Part shown: one piece after another, positions 1-8,747 of the stretch
How positions within the stretch are numbered: position 1 is the stretch's first letter
How the letters are laid out: each line of letters opens with the position of its first letter
DNA from: a bacterium
GTDB lineage: Bacteria; JAMCPX01
Assembly (NCBI GenBank): GCA_021789095.1
Contig: JAJYJX010000003.1
Location: 1-33,542, forward strand
Direction of reading: 5' to 3'
Length of the DNA stretch: 33,542 nt
Notes under the pieces: generated by a model
The model's database searches: none
The model's input: only the letters and a program-made list of their open reading frames with translations
Told to the model about the DNA's origin: nothing
Made by a program: the position numbers and the translations under genes

Positions 1-298
1 AAATGAGATTGTTCAGTACCTGACGTGGTATATTGAGCTTCTCTATCAGATCCGGAGGTATCTGGCCGTTAAATTCTTTGCTGTATGCATTGATCGTGTT
101 TTTGTATGCCCTGCTGAAATTATCCAGGGATATGGCTTCACGGTTAACAACGGCAACCGTGCCCTCTGACAGGCCAGCACCGCAGCTTTTCAGGATGCCG
201 AATATGCCGCCAAATCCTCCTAAAAAGGTAAGTGCAATAATGAAGTATAACACCTTCAAACCCCAATTCCCGGTATATTTTCTTATGTAATTAAGCAT
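1..298 (-). CDS. SurA-N/PpiD-like peptidyl-prolyl isomerase, N-terminal part (runs off the window)
   Basis: Reverse-strand translation from ATG at 298: MLNYIRKYTGNWGLKVLYFIIALTFLGGFGGIFG...VAVVNREAISLDNFSRAYKNTINAYSKEFNGQIPPDLIEKLNIPRQVLNNLI. An N-terminal TM helix is followed by a SurA_N/PpiD-like segment. Not in the supplied ORF track because it is partial. Confidence 0.75.
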   Translation of the reverse strand, partial: MLNYIRKYTGNWGLKVLYFIIALTFLGGFGGIFGILKSCGAGLSEGTVAVVNREAISLDNFSRAYKNTINAYSKEFNGQIPPDLIEKLNIPRQVLNNLI

Positions 299-361
299 AC
301 TTATTCACTATATTAAGCAATAATAAAAAATCAAGTTATTTGCCTGTCACTCCCGTTGTTG

Positions 362-453
362 ACCCCGTTAGAAAGCAAGCCCCGCCATTTATGGCGGGGT
401 GGATATATAATGTGTTTGGGCGTGGATACATGCCGCAAATTTTCTAACGGGGT
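362..453. repeat. MITE-like element with CCCCGTTAGAAAG terminal inverted repeats (copy 1)
   Basis: Left end accccgttagaaagc, right end tttctaacggggt; internal hairpin agccccgccatttatggcgggg. Related copies at 19810, 30564 and 32455. Confidence 0.7.
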
Positions 454-488
454 TGACTTATGCATGTTTTTATGAAAATTGATAACAT

Positions 489-1265
489 ATGTATACAATA
501 GATCTTCATGGGAAAATCGGGCTTGTAACAGGCGTGGTAAACAAGTACAGCATATCCCTGCACATTGCAAGGAAACTGCACCAGGCCGGTATGGGGCTTT
601 ATTTCACGTATGCAAATCCGTCATTGAAGGAAAGGGTGGAAGAGGTAATAACGGATCTTAACCCACTTGGCTTGTTTGAGTGCGATGTTCAGAACGAGGA
701 CATGATAAAAGGCGTATTCGGGCAGATTAATAAAACGCATGACAAAATCCACGCACTTGTCCACAGTATTGCCTATGCGCCGAGGGAGGAACTCGGCGGC
801 AGTTTCATAAATAGTACAACCAAACAGGGATTTATGACAGCACTGGACATAAGTGCTTATTCCCTTATTCCGCTTTCAAGGCATGCTGTGCCGCTTATGA
901 AAGAGGGTGGCAGTATCATAGCCATGACATACATCGCTTCTCAGGTTGTTATACCCGGCTACAACGTAATGGCAATTGCGAAAGCTGCTCTTGAAAATAT
1001 CATCAGATACATTGCCTATGAGGTCGGGAAAAACGGGATAAGGGTAAACGGGATATCAGCAGGCCCTGTGAAAACCCTTTCAGCAAGAGGCATAAAAGAT
1101 TTTATGAAAATGCTCGAATATTATCCCCAGAGAGCGCCCCTCGGCAGGAACATAACAGCGGATGAGATCGGGGATGCGGCCCTGTTCCTTGTATCCCCCA
1201 TGAGCAGTGCCATAACCGGCGATATCATCTTTGTCGATGCAGGCTTCCATATAGTGGGGATGTAG
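489..1265 (+). CDS. fabI: enoyl-[acyl-carrier-protein] reductase (FabI-like SDR)
   Basis: 258 aa; N-terminal LVTGVVNKYSISLHIA, catalytic Y-x6-K (YNVMAIAKAALE), RVNGISAGPVKTLSARGI, all typical of FabI. Confidence 0.88.
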   Translation: MYTIDLHGKIGLVTGVVNKYSISLHIARKLHQAGMGLYFTYANPSLKERVEEVITDLNPLGLFECDVQNEDMIKGVFGQINKTHDKIHALVHSIAYAPREELGGSFINSTTKQGFMTALDISAYSLIPLSRHAVPLMKEGGSIIAMTYIASQVVIPGYNVMAIAKAALENIIRYIAYEVGKNGIRVNGISAGPVKTLSARGIKDFMKMLEYYPQRAPLGRNITADEIGDAALFLVSPMSSAITGDIIFVDAGFHIVGM

Positions 1266-1268
1266 GGA

Positions 1269-2759
1269 TTATCTCAGGTTGTTTATCCTTCCCGCAGTTT
1301 TCCATTTTGAGCCATTGGCTTCATTGTGAGGTGCTTCGATAGTTTTATGATTACTCATTTCGGACATGCCGCTTACTATTGCCGCCATGATCCATAACTG
1401 TGATGCGTCCTTTGTAAAGCCGTCCATCTCCTGTTCAAGGAACCCTGTATTTATGTCTCCCTTTATGAATCGTTCGTGTTTGAACAGCCACCTGTAAAGC
1501 GGTATGGCTGTTGAAATACCTACAATCCTGTATTCGGACAGCGCCCTTTGCATGCGCGCAATTGTTTCCTGCCTGTTTTTGCCGTGGGCCTGGAGCTTGG
1601 CTATCAGGGAATCATACCAGCCGGGCACCTCAAAGCCTTCGTAAACGCCGCTGTCAATCCTTATGCCTGCTCCCTGAGGCTCCCTGAGATATGCTATCCT
1701 GCCCGGTGTCGGTGCAAAATCATTCAAGGGATCTTCTGCAACGATCCTGCACTCCATAGCACTACCTGACAGTCCTATATCAGACTGCTTGAACGCGAGC
1801 CTGTCCCCGTTTGCTATCCTTATCTGTTCTTTTACAAGATCAATGCCTGTTACAAGCTCGGTTACCGGATGTTCTACCTGAAGCCTTGTGTTCATTTCCA
1901 TGAAGAAGAGCTCACCGCGGTCATCCATGATAAATTCAATGGTGCCGGCATTGTAGTAGCCCGCTGCCTTTGCAGCGGATACTGCCATTGCGCCGACTTT
2001 TGATCTTTTGCCGGCCGTCATCACAGGCGACGGGCTTTCTTCTATAAGTTTTTGATGCTTCCTCTGGATAGAGCACTCCCTTTCATTAAGATGTATAATA
2101 TTGCCGTACTTATCGCCTAATATTTGAAATTCGATATGGCGCGGGTTTTTTATGAGTTTTTCTATGTATAAAGAGCCGTCGCCAAAAGCTGATAAAGCCT
2201 CTGAAGACGCACGTTCAAATGCAGATTCAACATCGCTTGCCTGTTCAACCAGTCTCATGCCCTTGCCGCCGCCTCCGCTTACAGCCTTCAACATGAAAGG
2301 ATAACCTATATCTTTTGCAATCTTTTTGGCATGGCGCACATCAGGTACGGGATCAACGGTTCCCGGCACAATTGTTACACCAGCGGCCTTTACAAGCCTT
2401 CGTGCATGGATCTTATCGCCCATCGCTTTTACGGATTGGGGTGATGGTCCTATGAACACAATCCCGCTGTCAGAAATTTTTTTCGCAAATTCCGTATTTT
2501 CAGCAAGAAAGCCGTACCCGGGATGGATTGCTTCTGCTTTACACGCCTTGGCAATATCAATAATCTTGTCCATGTTCAGGTAGCTTTCTGAAGGCTGGGG
2601 CATGCCAAGATAATACGCTTCATCAGCCATTCTCACATACAGGGCATTCCTGTCCGCATCCGAGTAGACAGCAACTGCCTCGATGTTCATCTCGTGGCAC
2701 GCGCGTATGATCCTTACCGCTATCTCCGATCGGTTTGCTATCAGTATTTTTTTGAACAT
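1269..2759 (-). CDS. biotin carboxylase (acetyl/propionyl/pyruvate-type carboxylase A subunit)
   Basis: 496 aa; MFKKILIANRSEIAVRIIRACHE, HPGYGFLAEN, GGGGKGMR, EMNTRLQVEHPVTE are biotin carboxylase signatures. Confidence 0.95.
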   Translation of the reverse strand: MFKKILIANRSEIAVRIIRACHEMNIEAVAVYSDADRNALYVRMADEAYYLGMPQPSESYLNMDKIIDIAKACKAEAIHPGYGFLAENTEFAKKISDSGIVFIGPSPQSVKAMGDKIHARRLVKAAGVTIVPGTVDPVPDVRHAKKIAKDIGYPFMLKAVSGGGGKGMRLVEQASDVESAFERASSEALSAFGDGSLYIEKLIKNPRHIEFQILGDKYGNIIHLNERECSIQRKHQKLIEESPSPVMTAGKRSKVGAMAVSAAKAAGYYNAGTIEFIMDDRGELFFMEMNTRLQVEHPVTELVTGIDLVKEQIRIANGDRLAFKQSDIGLSGSAMECRIVAEDPLNDFAPTPGRIAYLREPQGAGIRIDSGVYEGFEVPGWYDSLIAKLQAHGKNRQETIARMQRALSEYRIVGISTAIPLYRWLFKHERFIKGDINTGFLEQEMDGFTKDASQLWIMAAIVSGMSEMSNHKTIEAPHNEANGSKWKTAGRINNLR

Positions 2760-2805
2760 ATCGTTTCTCTATTATTGTGAATGCCAAACAACTGATTTAA
2801 TTTCA

Positions 2806-2874
2806 GTCATTCCGTGCTTGACACGGAATCCAGTTTTTTTCCCTTTCTGGATTCCCGCTTTCGCGGGAATGACG
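2806..2874. repeat. double-hairpin palindromic repeat (GTCATTCC..GGAATCCAG / CTGGATTCC..GGAATGAC)
   Basis: gtcattccgtgcttgacacggaatccag followed by ctggattcccgctttcgcgggaatgac; two hairpins in inverted orientation. Confidence 0.9.
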
Positions 2875-2900
2875 AGGAAAGCATGTCTTCAATCTATGGA

Positions 2901-4451
2901 TCACAGCGGTATGTTCCCGTGTTTTTTCTTGGGATTGGTATCGCTCTTGTTTTTCAGCATGCGCAGGGCTGAAATGATCTTGAACCTTGTTTCCGAAGGC
3001 TTTATGACCTCGTCGATATACCCGAGTTCCGCTGCCTTCCACGGCGAAGCGAACTTTTCCCTGTAGTCATCTATAAGCTGGGCGCGCTTTGTTTCAGGAT
3101 CATCCGCCGAGTCTATCTCCTTCCTGAATATTATATTAACCGCACCGTCAGGGCCCATAACTGCAATCTCCGCACTCGGGTATGCATAGTTGATATCGGC
3201 CCGTATGTGCTTGCTTGACATAACGTCATAGGCACCGCCGTATGCCTTTCTTGTTATAATGGTGATCTTGGGCACGGTTGCTTCTGCAAAGGCAAAGAGC
3301 AATTTTGCACCATGCCTTATTATGCCCCCGTGCTCCTGCACGGTCCCGGGTAAGAATCCGGGCACGTCCTCAAGCGTGATCAGCGGGATGTTGAATGCAT
3401 CGCAAAACCTGACGAACCTTGCACCCTTTACTGACGCATCTATGTCCAGGGTACCTGCAAGATAAGCTGGCTGGTTTGCAACAATGCCGACCGGCATGCC
3501 GCCGTAACGCGCAAAGCCTACGACGATATTGGGCGCGTATGACTCATGCACCTCAAGGAAATACCCATCGTCAACTGTTGAAAAGATCAGCTCTTTTATA
3601 TCATACGGTTTGTTCGGCTGGTCCGGTATAAGGTTTTCAAGCTCCGGTGACAGGCGTTGTTGTGGATCGGTGGTTTCCCTGTAAGGAGGATCATCAATGT
3701 TATTTGAAGGTATAAACCCGATCAGTTCGCGTATACCTGCAAGACATTCCTCGTCATTATCGAATACAAAGTGAGCAATGCCGCTTTTCGTGGCGTGGGT
3801 CATTGCACCGCCGAGTTCTTCCTTTGTCACTTCTTCATGAGTTACCGATTTTACGACATCAGGGCCAGTTACGAACATGTAGCTCGTGCCTTTTGTCATA
3901 AAGATAAAGTCTGTTATCGCGGGTGAATAGACCGCACCGCCCGCGCATGGCCCCATGACCGCAGAGATCTGCGGAATAACGCCCGAGACAAGCACATTGC
4001 GCAAAAAAATGTCGGCATAACCTCCGAGGCTCTCGACCCCTTCCTGGATCCTCGCACCGCCGGAATCGTTCAGGCCGATCAGGGGTGCCCCGTTTTTTAA
4101 AGCAAGGTCCATGATCTTGCAGATCTTCTTTGCATAGGCTCCTGAGAGTGAGCCGCCGAACACCGTGAAGTCCTGGGAAAACACATAAACAAGCCTCCCG
4201 TCTATAGTGCCGTAGCCGGTAACAACGCCGTCGCCAAGATACTTCTGCTTGTCCATGCCGAAATCAACGGCCCTGTGAAGGACGAATTTATCGAGTTCTA
4301 CAAAACTGCCTTTGTCCAGCAGCAGATCAATGCGCTCTCTTGCAGTCAGCTTGCCGGCCTCATGCTGTTTCTTGATGCGCTCCTCGCCGCCGCCAAGTTC
4401 GGCCTCCCTGTTCATCCTTTCAAGTTCTTTTATGCGCTTTTCGTGGGACAT
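2901..4451 (-). CDS. acyl-CoA carboxyltransferase (propionyl-CoA carboxylase beta / methylmalonyl-CoA decarboxylase alpha type)
   Basis: 516 aa; [64 protein letters not shown]-terminus KKKHGNIPL. Confidence 0.93.
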   Translation of the reverse strand: MSHEKRIKELERMNREAELGGGEERIKKQHEAGKLTARERIDLLLDKGSFVELDKFVLHRAVDFGMDKQKYLGDGVVTGYGTIDGRLVYVFSQDFTVFGGSLSGAYAKKICKIMDLALKNGAPLIGLNDSGGARIQEGVESLGGYADIFLRNVLVSGVIPQISAVMGPCAGGAVYSPAITDFIFMTKGTSYMFVTGPDVVKSVTHEEVTKEELGGAMTHATKSGIAHFVFDNDEECLAGIRELIGFIPSNNIDDPPYRETTDPQQRLSPELENLIPDQPNKPYDIKELIFSTVDDGYFLEVHESYAPNIVVGFARYGGMPVGIVANQPAYLAGTLDIDASVKGARFVRFCDAFNIPLITLEDVPGFLPGTVQEHGGIIRHGAKLLFAFAEATVPKITIITRKAYGGAYDVMSSKHIRADINYAYPSAEIAVMGPDGAVNIIFRKEIDSADDPETKRAQLIDDYREKFASPWKAAELGYIDEVIKPSETRFKIISALRMLKNKSDTNPKKKHGNIPL

Positions 4452-4469
4452 AATTTACCTCGATCTTCT

Positions 4470-4650
4470 GTCATTCCCGTGAAAACGGGAATCCAGTTCT
4501 TTAAATGAATATATAAGAGAAAATTCAATGCTATGCAAGGAAACAGTTTAATAGTGTTATTCCTGCGGAAGCAGGAATCCAGTTTTCTCTTTTGTTTCTT
4601 ACAGAATGAAGGAACGAGAGCCTGGATTCCGCATCAAGTGCGGAACGACG
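4470..4650. repeat. palindromic repeat cluster (three hairpins)
   Basis: gtcattcccgtgaaaacgggaatccag; attcctgcggaagcaggaatccag; ctggattccgcatcaagtgcggaacgac. Confidence 0.8.
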
Positions 4651-4705
4651 GAATAAAGCCGCCCCGATTTATCAGTACGGCAGTCCCCTGAAGAAGAACA
4701 GAAAA

Positions 4706-5557
4706 TTACTCCTTAAACCTCGGTATTTGTGCAGTTACCTTGCCTGTGGAGGGGGCATACTCATAAGGCATATTACCGATAGGATCGGGCAGTTGTGCAA
4801 GAATGCCTTTTTCAACAAGTTCTGATAATGACGACGGAAATCTACGGAACCGTTTTTTGTATTCCTGAACTGCCTGATTCAGCATATCGACATTCTTTTT
4901 CTGGGTAAGAACTGCGATGTTGTTCTTCGCGGCTGATCGTATGAATTCATTGTCAGACATCTTTGCAATGGCCTCCCACATCTCAATACCCTGATCGGGT
5001 GATGCAAACTTGCCCAGTGCATACGGAGCAAAGGTCTTGTACTGACTGGGCATATCAGGCAATGTATTTGCGATGCTGAAATACTTGTAGGCGTTATTAT
5101 AATCTTTACCCATGTAATATATAAATCCAAGGCCGAATGCAGGCCTCCAATCTTTGGGATTGTTTTTCACTCCTTTATCCCCGAGCAGTATTGCATCCTT
5201 AGAATCATTTGCCCATGTTGCGAGAAAAGCAGAACCAAAGTTATATGCATTGATAAACTTCGGATCAAGGGATGTTACAATATCCAGAATGTGATAAAGA
5301 TACGGGTATGTGTTGCCCGAAATGGCATGTTGCCCTATGTATTGGATAGACCTTAACCAGAAAATATCTGCAAGCAGGTTATTATATCCGAAAGCGATGT
5401 TCTTTATGAAACTTGTTTTAGGGAAATAAAACAACTCAGGTATTGGGTTACTGTTTTCAGGTGATGTTTGATCAATGATTTTGCCAAGGGGATAGAGGGA
5501 AAAAGCGAGCATCAGGAAAATTATGGTCAGTGTAAATGTCTTAATAATACGGTTCAT
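4706..5557 (-). CDS. TPR-like protein with N-terminal membrane anchor
   Basis: 283 aa; hydrophobic N-terminus (IIKTFTLTIIFLMLAFSLYPL) and degenerate TPR-like helices (NAYNFGSAFLATWANDSKDAILLGDKG.. AFGLGFIYYMGKDYNNAYKYFSIA). Next to an ABC transporter. Confidence 0.65.
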   Translation of the reverse strand: MNRIIKTFTLTIIFLMLAFSLYPLGKIIDQTSPENSNPIPELFYFPKTSFIKNIAFGYNNLLADIFWLRSIQYIGQHAISGNTYPYLYHILDIVTSLDPKFINAYNFGSAFLATWANDSKDAILLGDKGVKNNPKDWRPAFGLGFIYYMGKDYNNAYKYFSIANTLPDMPSQYKTFAPYALGKFASPDQGIEMWEAIAKMSDNEFIRSAAKNNIAVLTQKKNVDMLNQAVQEYKKRFRRFPSSLSELVEKGILAQLPDPIGNMPYEYAPSTGKVTAQIPRFKE

Positions 5558-5579
5558 TAAAGGTACTCCTTAATCTTTT

Positions 5580-5672
5580 CTGGATTCCCGCCTTCGCGGG
5601 AATGACAGGAAAAGGAAATTTGTCATTCCTGCCCGTGGGCTTCTCCGAAGGTATGCTTGAGCAGGAATCCAG
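5580..5672. repeat. composite palindromic repeat, direct-repeat copy A flanking the GIY-YIG gene
   Basis: ctggattcccgccttcgcgggaatgaca..gtcattcctgcccgtgggcttctccgaaggtatgcttgagcaggaatccag; near-identical to 6010-6101 in the same orientation. Confidence 0.92.
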
Positions 5673-5709
5673 TCTGCTTTTGTCCCGCATTTGATATAAA
5701 ATCCAGATA

Positions 5710-6000
5710 TTATTTACAAACATCATCATATAAATCTTTCCATTGAGGATTATTACTCTCAATGAGAGTCAGTTTCCATTTTCTTTGCCAATTTTTTATT
5801 TGTTTCTCTCTCATAATTGCTGCCTCTGCTGATTCATGTATCTCATACCATACAAGCTGGTGCACATTATACTTCTTGGTAAAACCGTCAACCACATTAT
5901 TTTTATGTTCATAAATACGTTTAACGAGGTCTGATGTTACGCCGGTGTACAAAGTACCATTTTGTTTACTGGCAAGTATATAAACATAGAATCTTTTCAT
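5710..6000 (-). CDS. GIY-YIG nuclease family protein (small, UPF0213/YhbQ-like)
   Basis: 96 aa; MKRFYVYILASKQNGTLYTGVTSDLVKRIYEHKNNVVDGFTKKYNVHQLVWYEIHESAEAAIMREKQIKNWQRKWKLTLIE, characteristic of the small single-domain GIY-YIG family. Confidence 0.92.
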   Translation of the reverse strand: MKRFYVYILASKQNGTLYTGVTSDLVKRIYEHKNNVVDGFTKKYNVHQLVWYEIHESAEAAIMREKQIKNWQRKWKLTLIESNNPQWKDLYDDVCK

Positions 6001-6009
6001 TTATATTCT

Positions 6010-6101
6010 CTGGATTCCCGCTTTCGCGGGAATGACGGAAAAGAAAGTTTGTCATTCCTGACCGTGGGCTTCTTCGAAGGTATGCTTGAGCAGGAATCCA
6101 G
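6010..6101. repeat. composite palindromic repeat, direct-repeat copy B flanking the GIY-YIG gene
   Basis: ctggattcccgctttcgcgggaatgacg..gtcattcctgaccgtgggcttcttcgaaggtatgcttgagcaggaatccag. Confidence 0.92.
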
Positions 6102-6113
6102 TTCCTCTTTTTT

Positions 6114-6165
6114 GTCATTCCGTGCATATATTTTGTCTACTCCGCACTTGTGCGGAGGAATCCAG
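6114..6165. repeat. palindromic repeat with a second hairpin nested in its loop
   Basis: gtcattccgtgcatatattttgtctactccgcacttgtgcggaggaatccag; inner ctccgcacttgtgcggag sits inside the outer gtcattcc..ggaatccag arms. Confidence 0.75.
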
Positions 6166-6179
6166 TCTTTTTTCTCTAT

Positions 6180-6983
6180 TCACCGCATCTCCTTCTTATT
6201 GAATACAACCGCAGACAACATCAACATGATGACAATATAAATAACCGTATAAACTACAAGTAACACAAGGTGCTGAGCAGACGGTACAATGCCGTAAATA
6301 GCAAGGTCACGCAGATTTAAATTGCTGAAGTTTGGAAGGATATAATAAATGATCTTGAGTAATGCCTTTGCTGCCTGACTGTTTACCTTATCTACCAAAG
6401 ACTTTATCGTATCAAGCCCGTTGCCGATAATGTAGACAAAGAAGGTAATGATCGATGCAACAATGGGTGATGTAAATGTGGAAAAGAATATGGAAATGGC
6501 AATCACAATGAGCATGGCAAGGTATGAGTAGACAATAGCGAGAATGATATCTCCGATAAATATCGTCCTTATTGTCCATTGGGAATAGTAGACATTTCTG
6601 TTAAAGGAAAAGAGGATCGCAAAAAAGATTATCGTCATGAATATTGTAACGACAAACACCAGAGACGCAAGCCCGAGGAACCTGCCGACCAGGTATTCGG
6701 ATCTTTTTATGGGTGTTGTAAGGATTGTATAGATGGTCTTTTGCTCTATGTCTTTGTAAATTATGGATGCACCCATGAAGATTGCTATAAGCACACCGAA
6801 GATCATGATACTTGCAAGTCCTACATCCTGTGTGATCTTTATGTATTCACCCATACTCAGTGCTGCAAGACCGTATGATGCAAACATCATGAGCAAGGCA
6901 AACAGCAGAAGCAGGTAAAGTATCCTTTCCCTTATGCCTTCTTTAAAGCCTGTCGAGGCAATGGCAAAAATCCTTTTAAACAT
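6180..6983 (-). CDS. ABC-2 type transporter permease
   Basis: 267 aa; six or so hydrophobic helices, with IYKDIEQKTIYTILTTPIKRSEYLVGRFLG typical of ABC-2 permeases; next to an ABC ATPase. Confidence 0.85.
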   Translation of the reverse strand: MFKRIFAIASTGFKEGIRERILYLLLLFALLMMFASYGLAALSMGEYIKITQDVGLASIMIFGVLIAIFMGASIIYKDIEQKTIYTILTTPIKRSEYLVGRFLGLASLVFVVTIFMTIIFFAILFSFNRNVYYSQWTIRTIFIGDIILAIVYSYLAMLIVIAISIFFSTFTSPIVASIITFFVYIIGNGLDTIKSLVDKVNSQAAKALLKIIYYILPNFSNLNLRDLAIYGIVPSAQHLVLLVVYTVIYIVIMLMLSAVVFNKKEMR

Positions 6984-6996
6984 TAATTCTCCTTTC

Positions 6997-7286
6997 CGTT
7001 AATCCGCGCTTGATGCGGAATCCAGTTTCTTTCTGTGTCATTCCGTGCACAGACACGGAATCCAGTTCTTCTCTTCTCTGGATTCCCGCCTTCGCGGGAA
7101 TGACACACAAAAAATATTTGCTTGCGTTAGCATAATACATCACATTGGTTCTCCGTCATTCCTGCCCGTGGACATCTTCAGAGATATTCTTGAACAGGAA
7201 ACCAGTTTCCATCTGTCATTCTGAGCGGCGACGAAGACGCCACGAAGAATCTAAATCTTAGACTCTTCGTTTCACTCAGAGAGACA
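6997..7286. repeat. cluster of palindromic repeats (at least four units, two families)
   Basis: Half unit 6997-7025; 7037-7065; 7078-7105; 7155-7205 (GTCATTCCTGCCCGTGG..variant); 7215-7286 (GTCATTCTGAGC..GAAGAATCT..family). Confidence 0.85.
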
Positions 7287-7296
7287 AATAAAATCA

Positions 7297-8409
7297 TTAG
7301 GCTTGCTCCTTTATCATCTTCGATATCAGCGTTTCCAGAGACTGCCTTACCGGCTCTACCTTTATAATACTGAACCCGTTTTTGATAAGCTCTGATAAAA
7401 TGGTATTTGTTTTTTCCATATCATTCACGTGAAATATGCATTGTTCATTGTTGCAGGTAATGTTCTTTACAAGTTGTTTTATGTTATTACTAATTTTCTC
7501 CTCTCCCCTTGTGGGAGAGGTAGGGTGAGGGGTAAAAGCAGTTATATTCACGCTTGTTGCACCTGTATCAACAAGCTCGCTTACAGTGCCGATCTTAATG
7601 ATCTTGCCTGTTCTGATAACAGCTACGTGGTCGCACAGCTCCTCGGCATCCGGAATAATATGTGAGCTGAAGAATATGGTCTTGCCCTGCTTTCTGAGCT
7701 TACGCAGGATCTCCTTGAATTCCGCCCTGCCGATCGGATCAAGCCCGCTCATAGGCTCGTCGAGGATCAGAAGCTCCGGATCATTGATAAGCGCCTGTGC
7801 CATGCCGAGTCTTTGCAGCATACCCTTGGAAAAGGCGCGAAGCCGGGTATGAATTGCATCTATCAACCCGACAAGCTCAAGCTTTTCTTTTATAAGAGCA
7901 TCAACAGTTCCCCTCACCTTATTCCTCTCCCCAGAGGGGAGAGGGGGGGGTGAGGGGGTATCTTCTTCTCCTTGCCCAAGCCCAGCCTGGGTACCTCCCT
8001 CCTCTGTCATTCCGTGCTTGACACGGAATCCAGATTGTTTTTCAGAGAGAGAGGTAGGATGAGGGGAGTCCTTCATATTATACAGCCTTGCATAAAGCTT
8101 CATAATTTCAAACGCAGTAAGATAAGAATAAAAATTGGGCGTTTCCGGCAGATAGCCTATATTATTTTTCACATCAGTATCATCAAGGTCTTTATCAAAA
8201 AGCTTTATACTGCCGGAATCATACTTCAGAAGGCCAAGGATGGATTTGATAAGGGTTGTCTTGCCAGCGCCATTCGGGCCAAGGAACCCGAAGATCTCCG
8301 CCTTTTTTACGGAAAGATCCACATCCTTCAACGCCTCATACCTGTGTACAAACCCGCGCGGGTAGGTTTTGTTCAATCCTTTTATTTGTATAACTGCCTG
8401 TTCACTCAT
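7297..8409 (-). CDS. ABC transporter ATP-binding protein with repeat-derived in-frame insertions
   Basis: 370 aa; Walker A GPNGAGKTT, signature FSKGMLQRLGMAQAL, Walker B LLILDEPMSGLDP, H-loop SSH. Interrupted by SPHPTSLSEKQSGFRVKHGMTEEGG..TPSPPPLPSGERNKVRG and TPHPTSPTRGEEK. Confidence 0.93.
   Translation of the reverse strand: MSEQAVIQIKGLNKTYPRGFVHRYEALKDVDLSVKKAEIFGFLGPNGAGKTTLIKSILGLLKYDSGSIKLFDKDLDDTDVKNNIGYLPETPNFYSYLTAFEIMKLYARLYNMKDSPHPTSLSEKQSGFRVKHGMTEEGGTQAGLGQGEEDTPSPPPLPSGERNKVRGTVDALIKEKLELVGLIDAIHTRLRAFSKGMLQRLGMAQALINDPELLILDEPMSGLDPIGRAEFKEILRKLRKQGKTIFFSSHIIPDAEELCDHVAVIRTGKIIKIGTVSELVDTGATSVNITAFTPHPTSPTRGEEKISNNIKQLVKNITCNNEQCIFHVNDMEKTNTILSELIKNGFSIIKVEPVRQSLETLISKMIKEQA
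7495..7533. repeat. CCCCTCACC-CTCTCCC palindromic repeat inside the ABC ATPase CDS (second insertion)
   Basis: ctcctctccccttgtgggagaggtagggtgaggggt; encodes TPHPTSPTRGEEK on the minus strand. Confidence 0.85.
7903..8067. repeat. compound repeat insertion inside the ABC ATPase CDS (~165 bp)
   Basis: ccctcaccttattcctctccccagaggggagaggggggggtgaggggg at one end, gtcattccgtgcttgacacggaatccag at 8006-8033, and gagagagaggtaggatgagggg at the other end. Confidence 0.88.
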
Positions 8410-8474
8410 AATTGGTCCCTTTCTTAATTATTTAATACAAACGAAATAAATATGTTTGTATAACCTCAAAGATC

Positions 8475-8546
8475 GTCATTCCCGTGAAAACGGGAATCCA
8501 GTTTTATACATGAAAGATCTGGATTCCGTATCAAGTACGGAATGAC
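8475..8546. repeat. double-hairpin palindromic repeat
   Basis: gtcattcccgtgaaaacgggaatccag..ctggattccgtatcaagtacggaatgac. Confidence 0.9.
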
Positions 8547-8696
8547 AATTTAATGTTACATTCTTAATCTGCACAAGCAGTGCCCTTTTCTGCTTGTCTT
8601 TACCGATGAGCTCTTTCCTCGTAAAGGTAGTAGACATTTTTAATGTGCCGCTACTCTTTTAATATCTATTTTTATTCCCCTTGTCATATCATCCAA

Positions 8697-8747
8697 TTAA
8701 TTATATTCCGCATTCTCTAAAGCTTTTTGAATATAATCAACCAACAT
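8697..8747 (-). pseudogene. possible HicB-family antitoxin remnant
   Basis: GGAGAAAGGGACT-ATG gives MLVDYIQKALENAEYN* and then in frame LDDMTRGIKIDIKRVAAH*. The start resembles HicB N-termini of the type ..DYIxxALExAEYEILDDGT.. Confidence 0.4.

Noticed and set aside
2683-3066. 127-aa plus-strand ORF between the carboxylase genes
   Set aside because: Antisense to the two carboxylase genes and running through the repeat ([24 protein letters not shown]).
6997-7286. Could the repeat clusters be a CRISPR array?
   Set aside because: Units are palindromes in alternating orientation with irregular spacing and divergent cores, with no regular spacers and no cas genes in the window.
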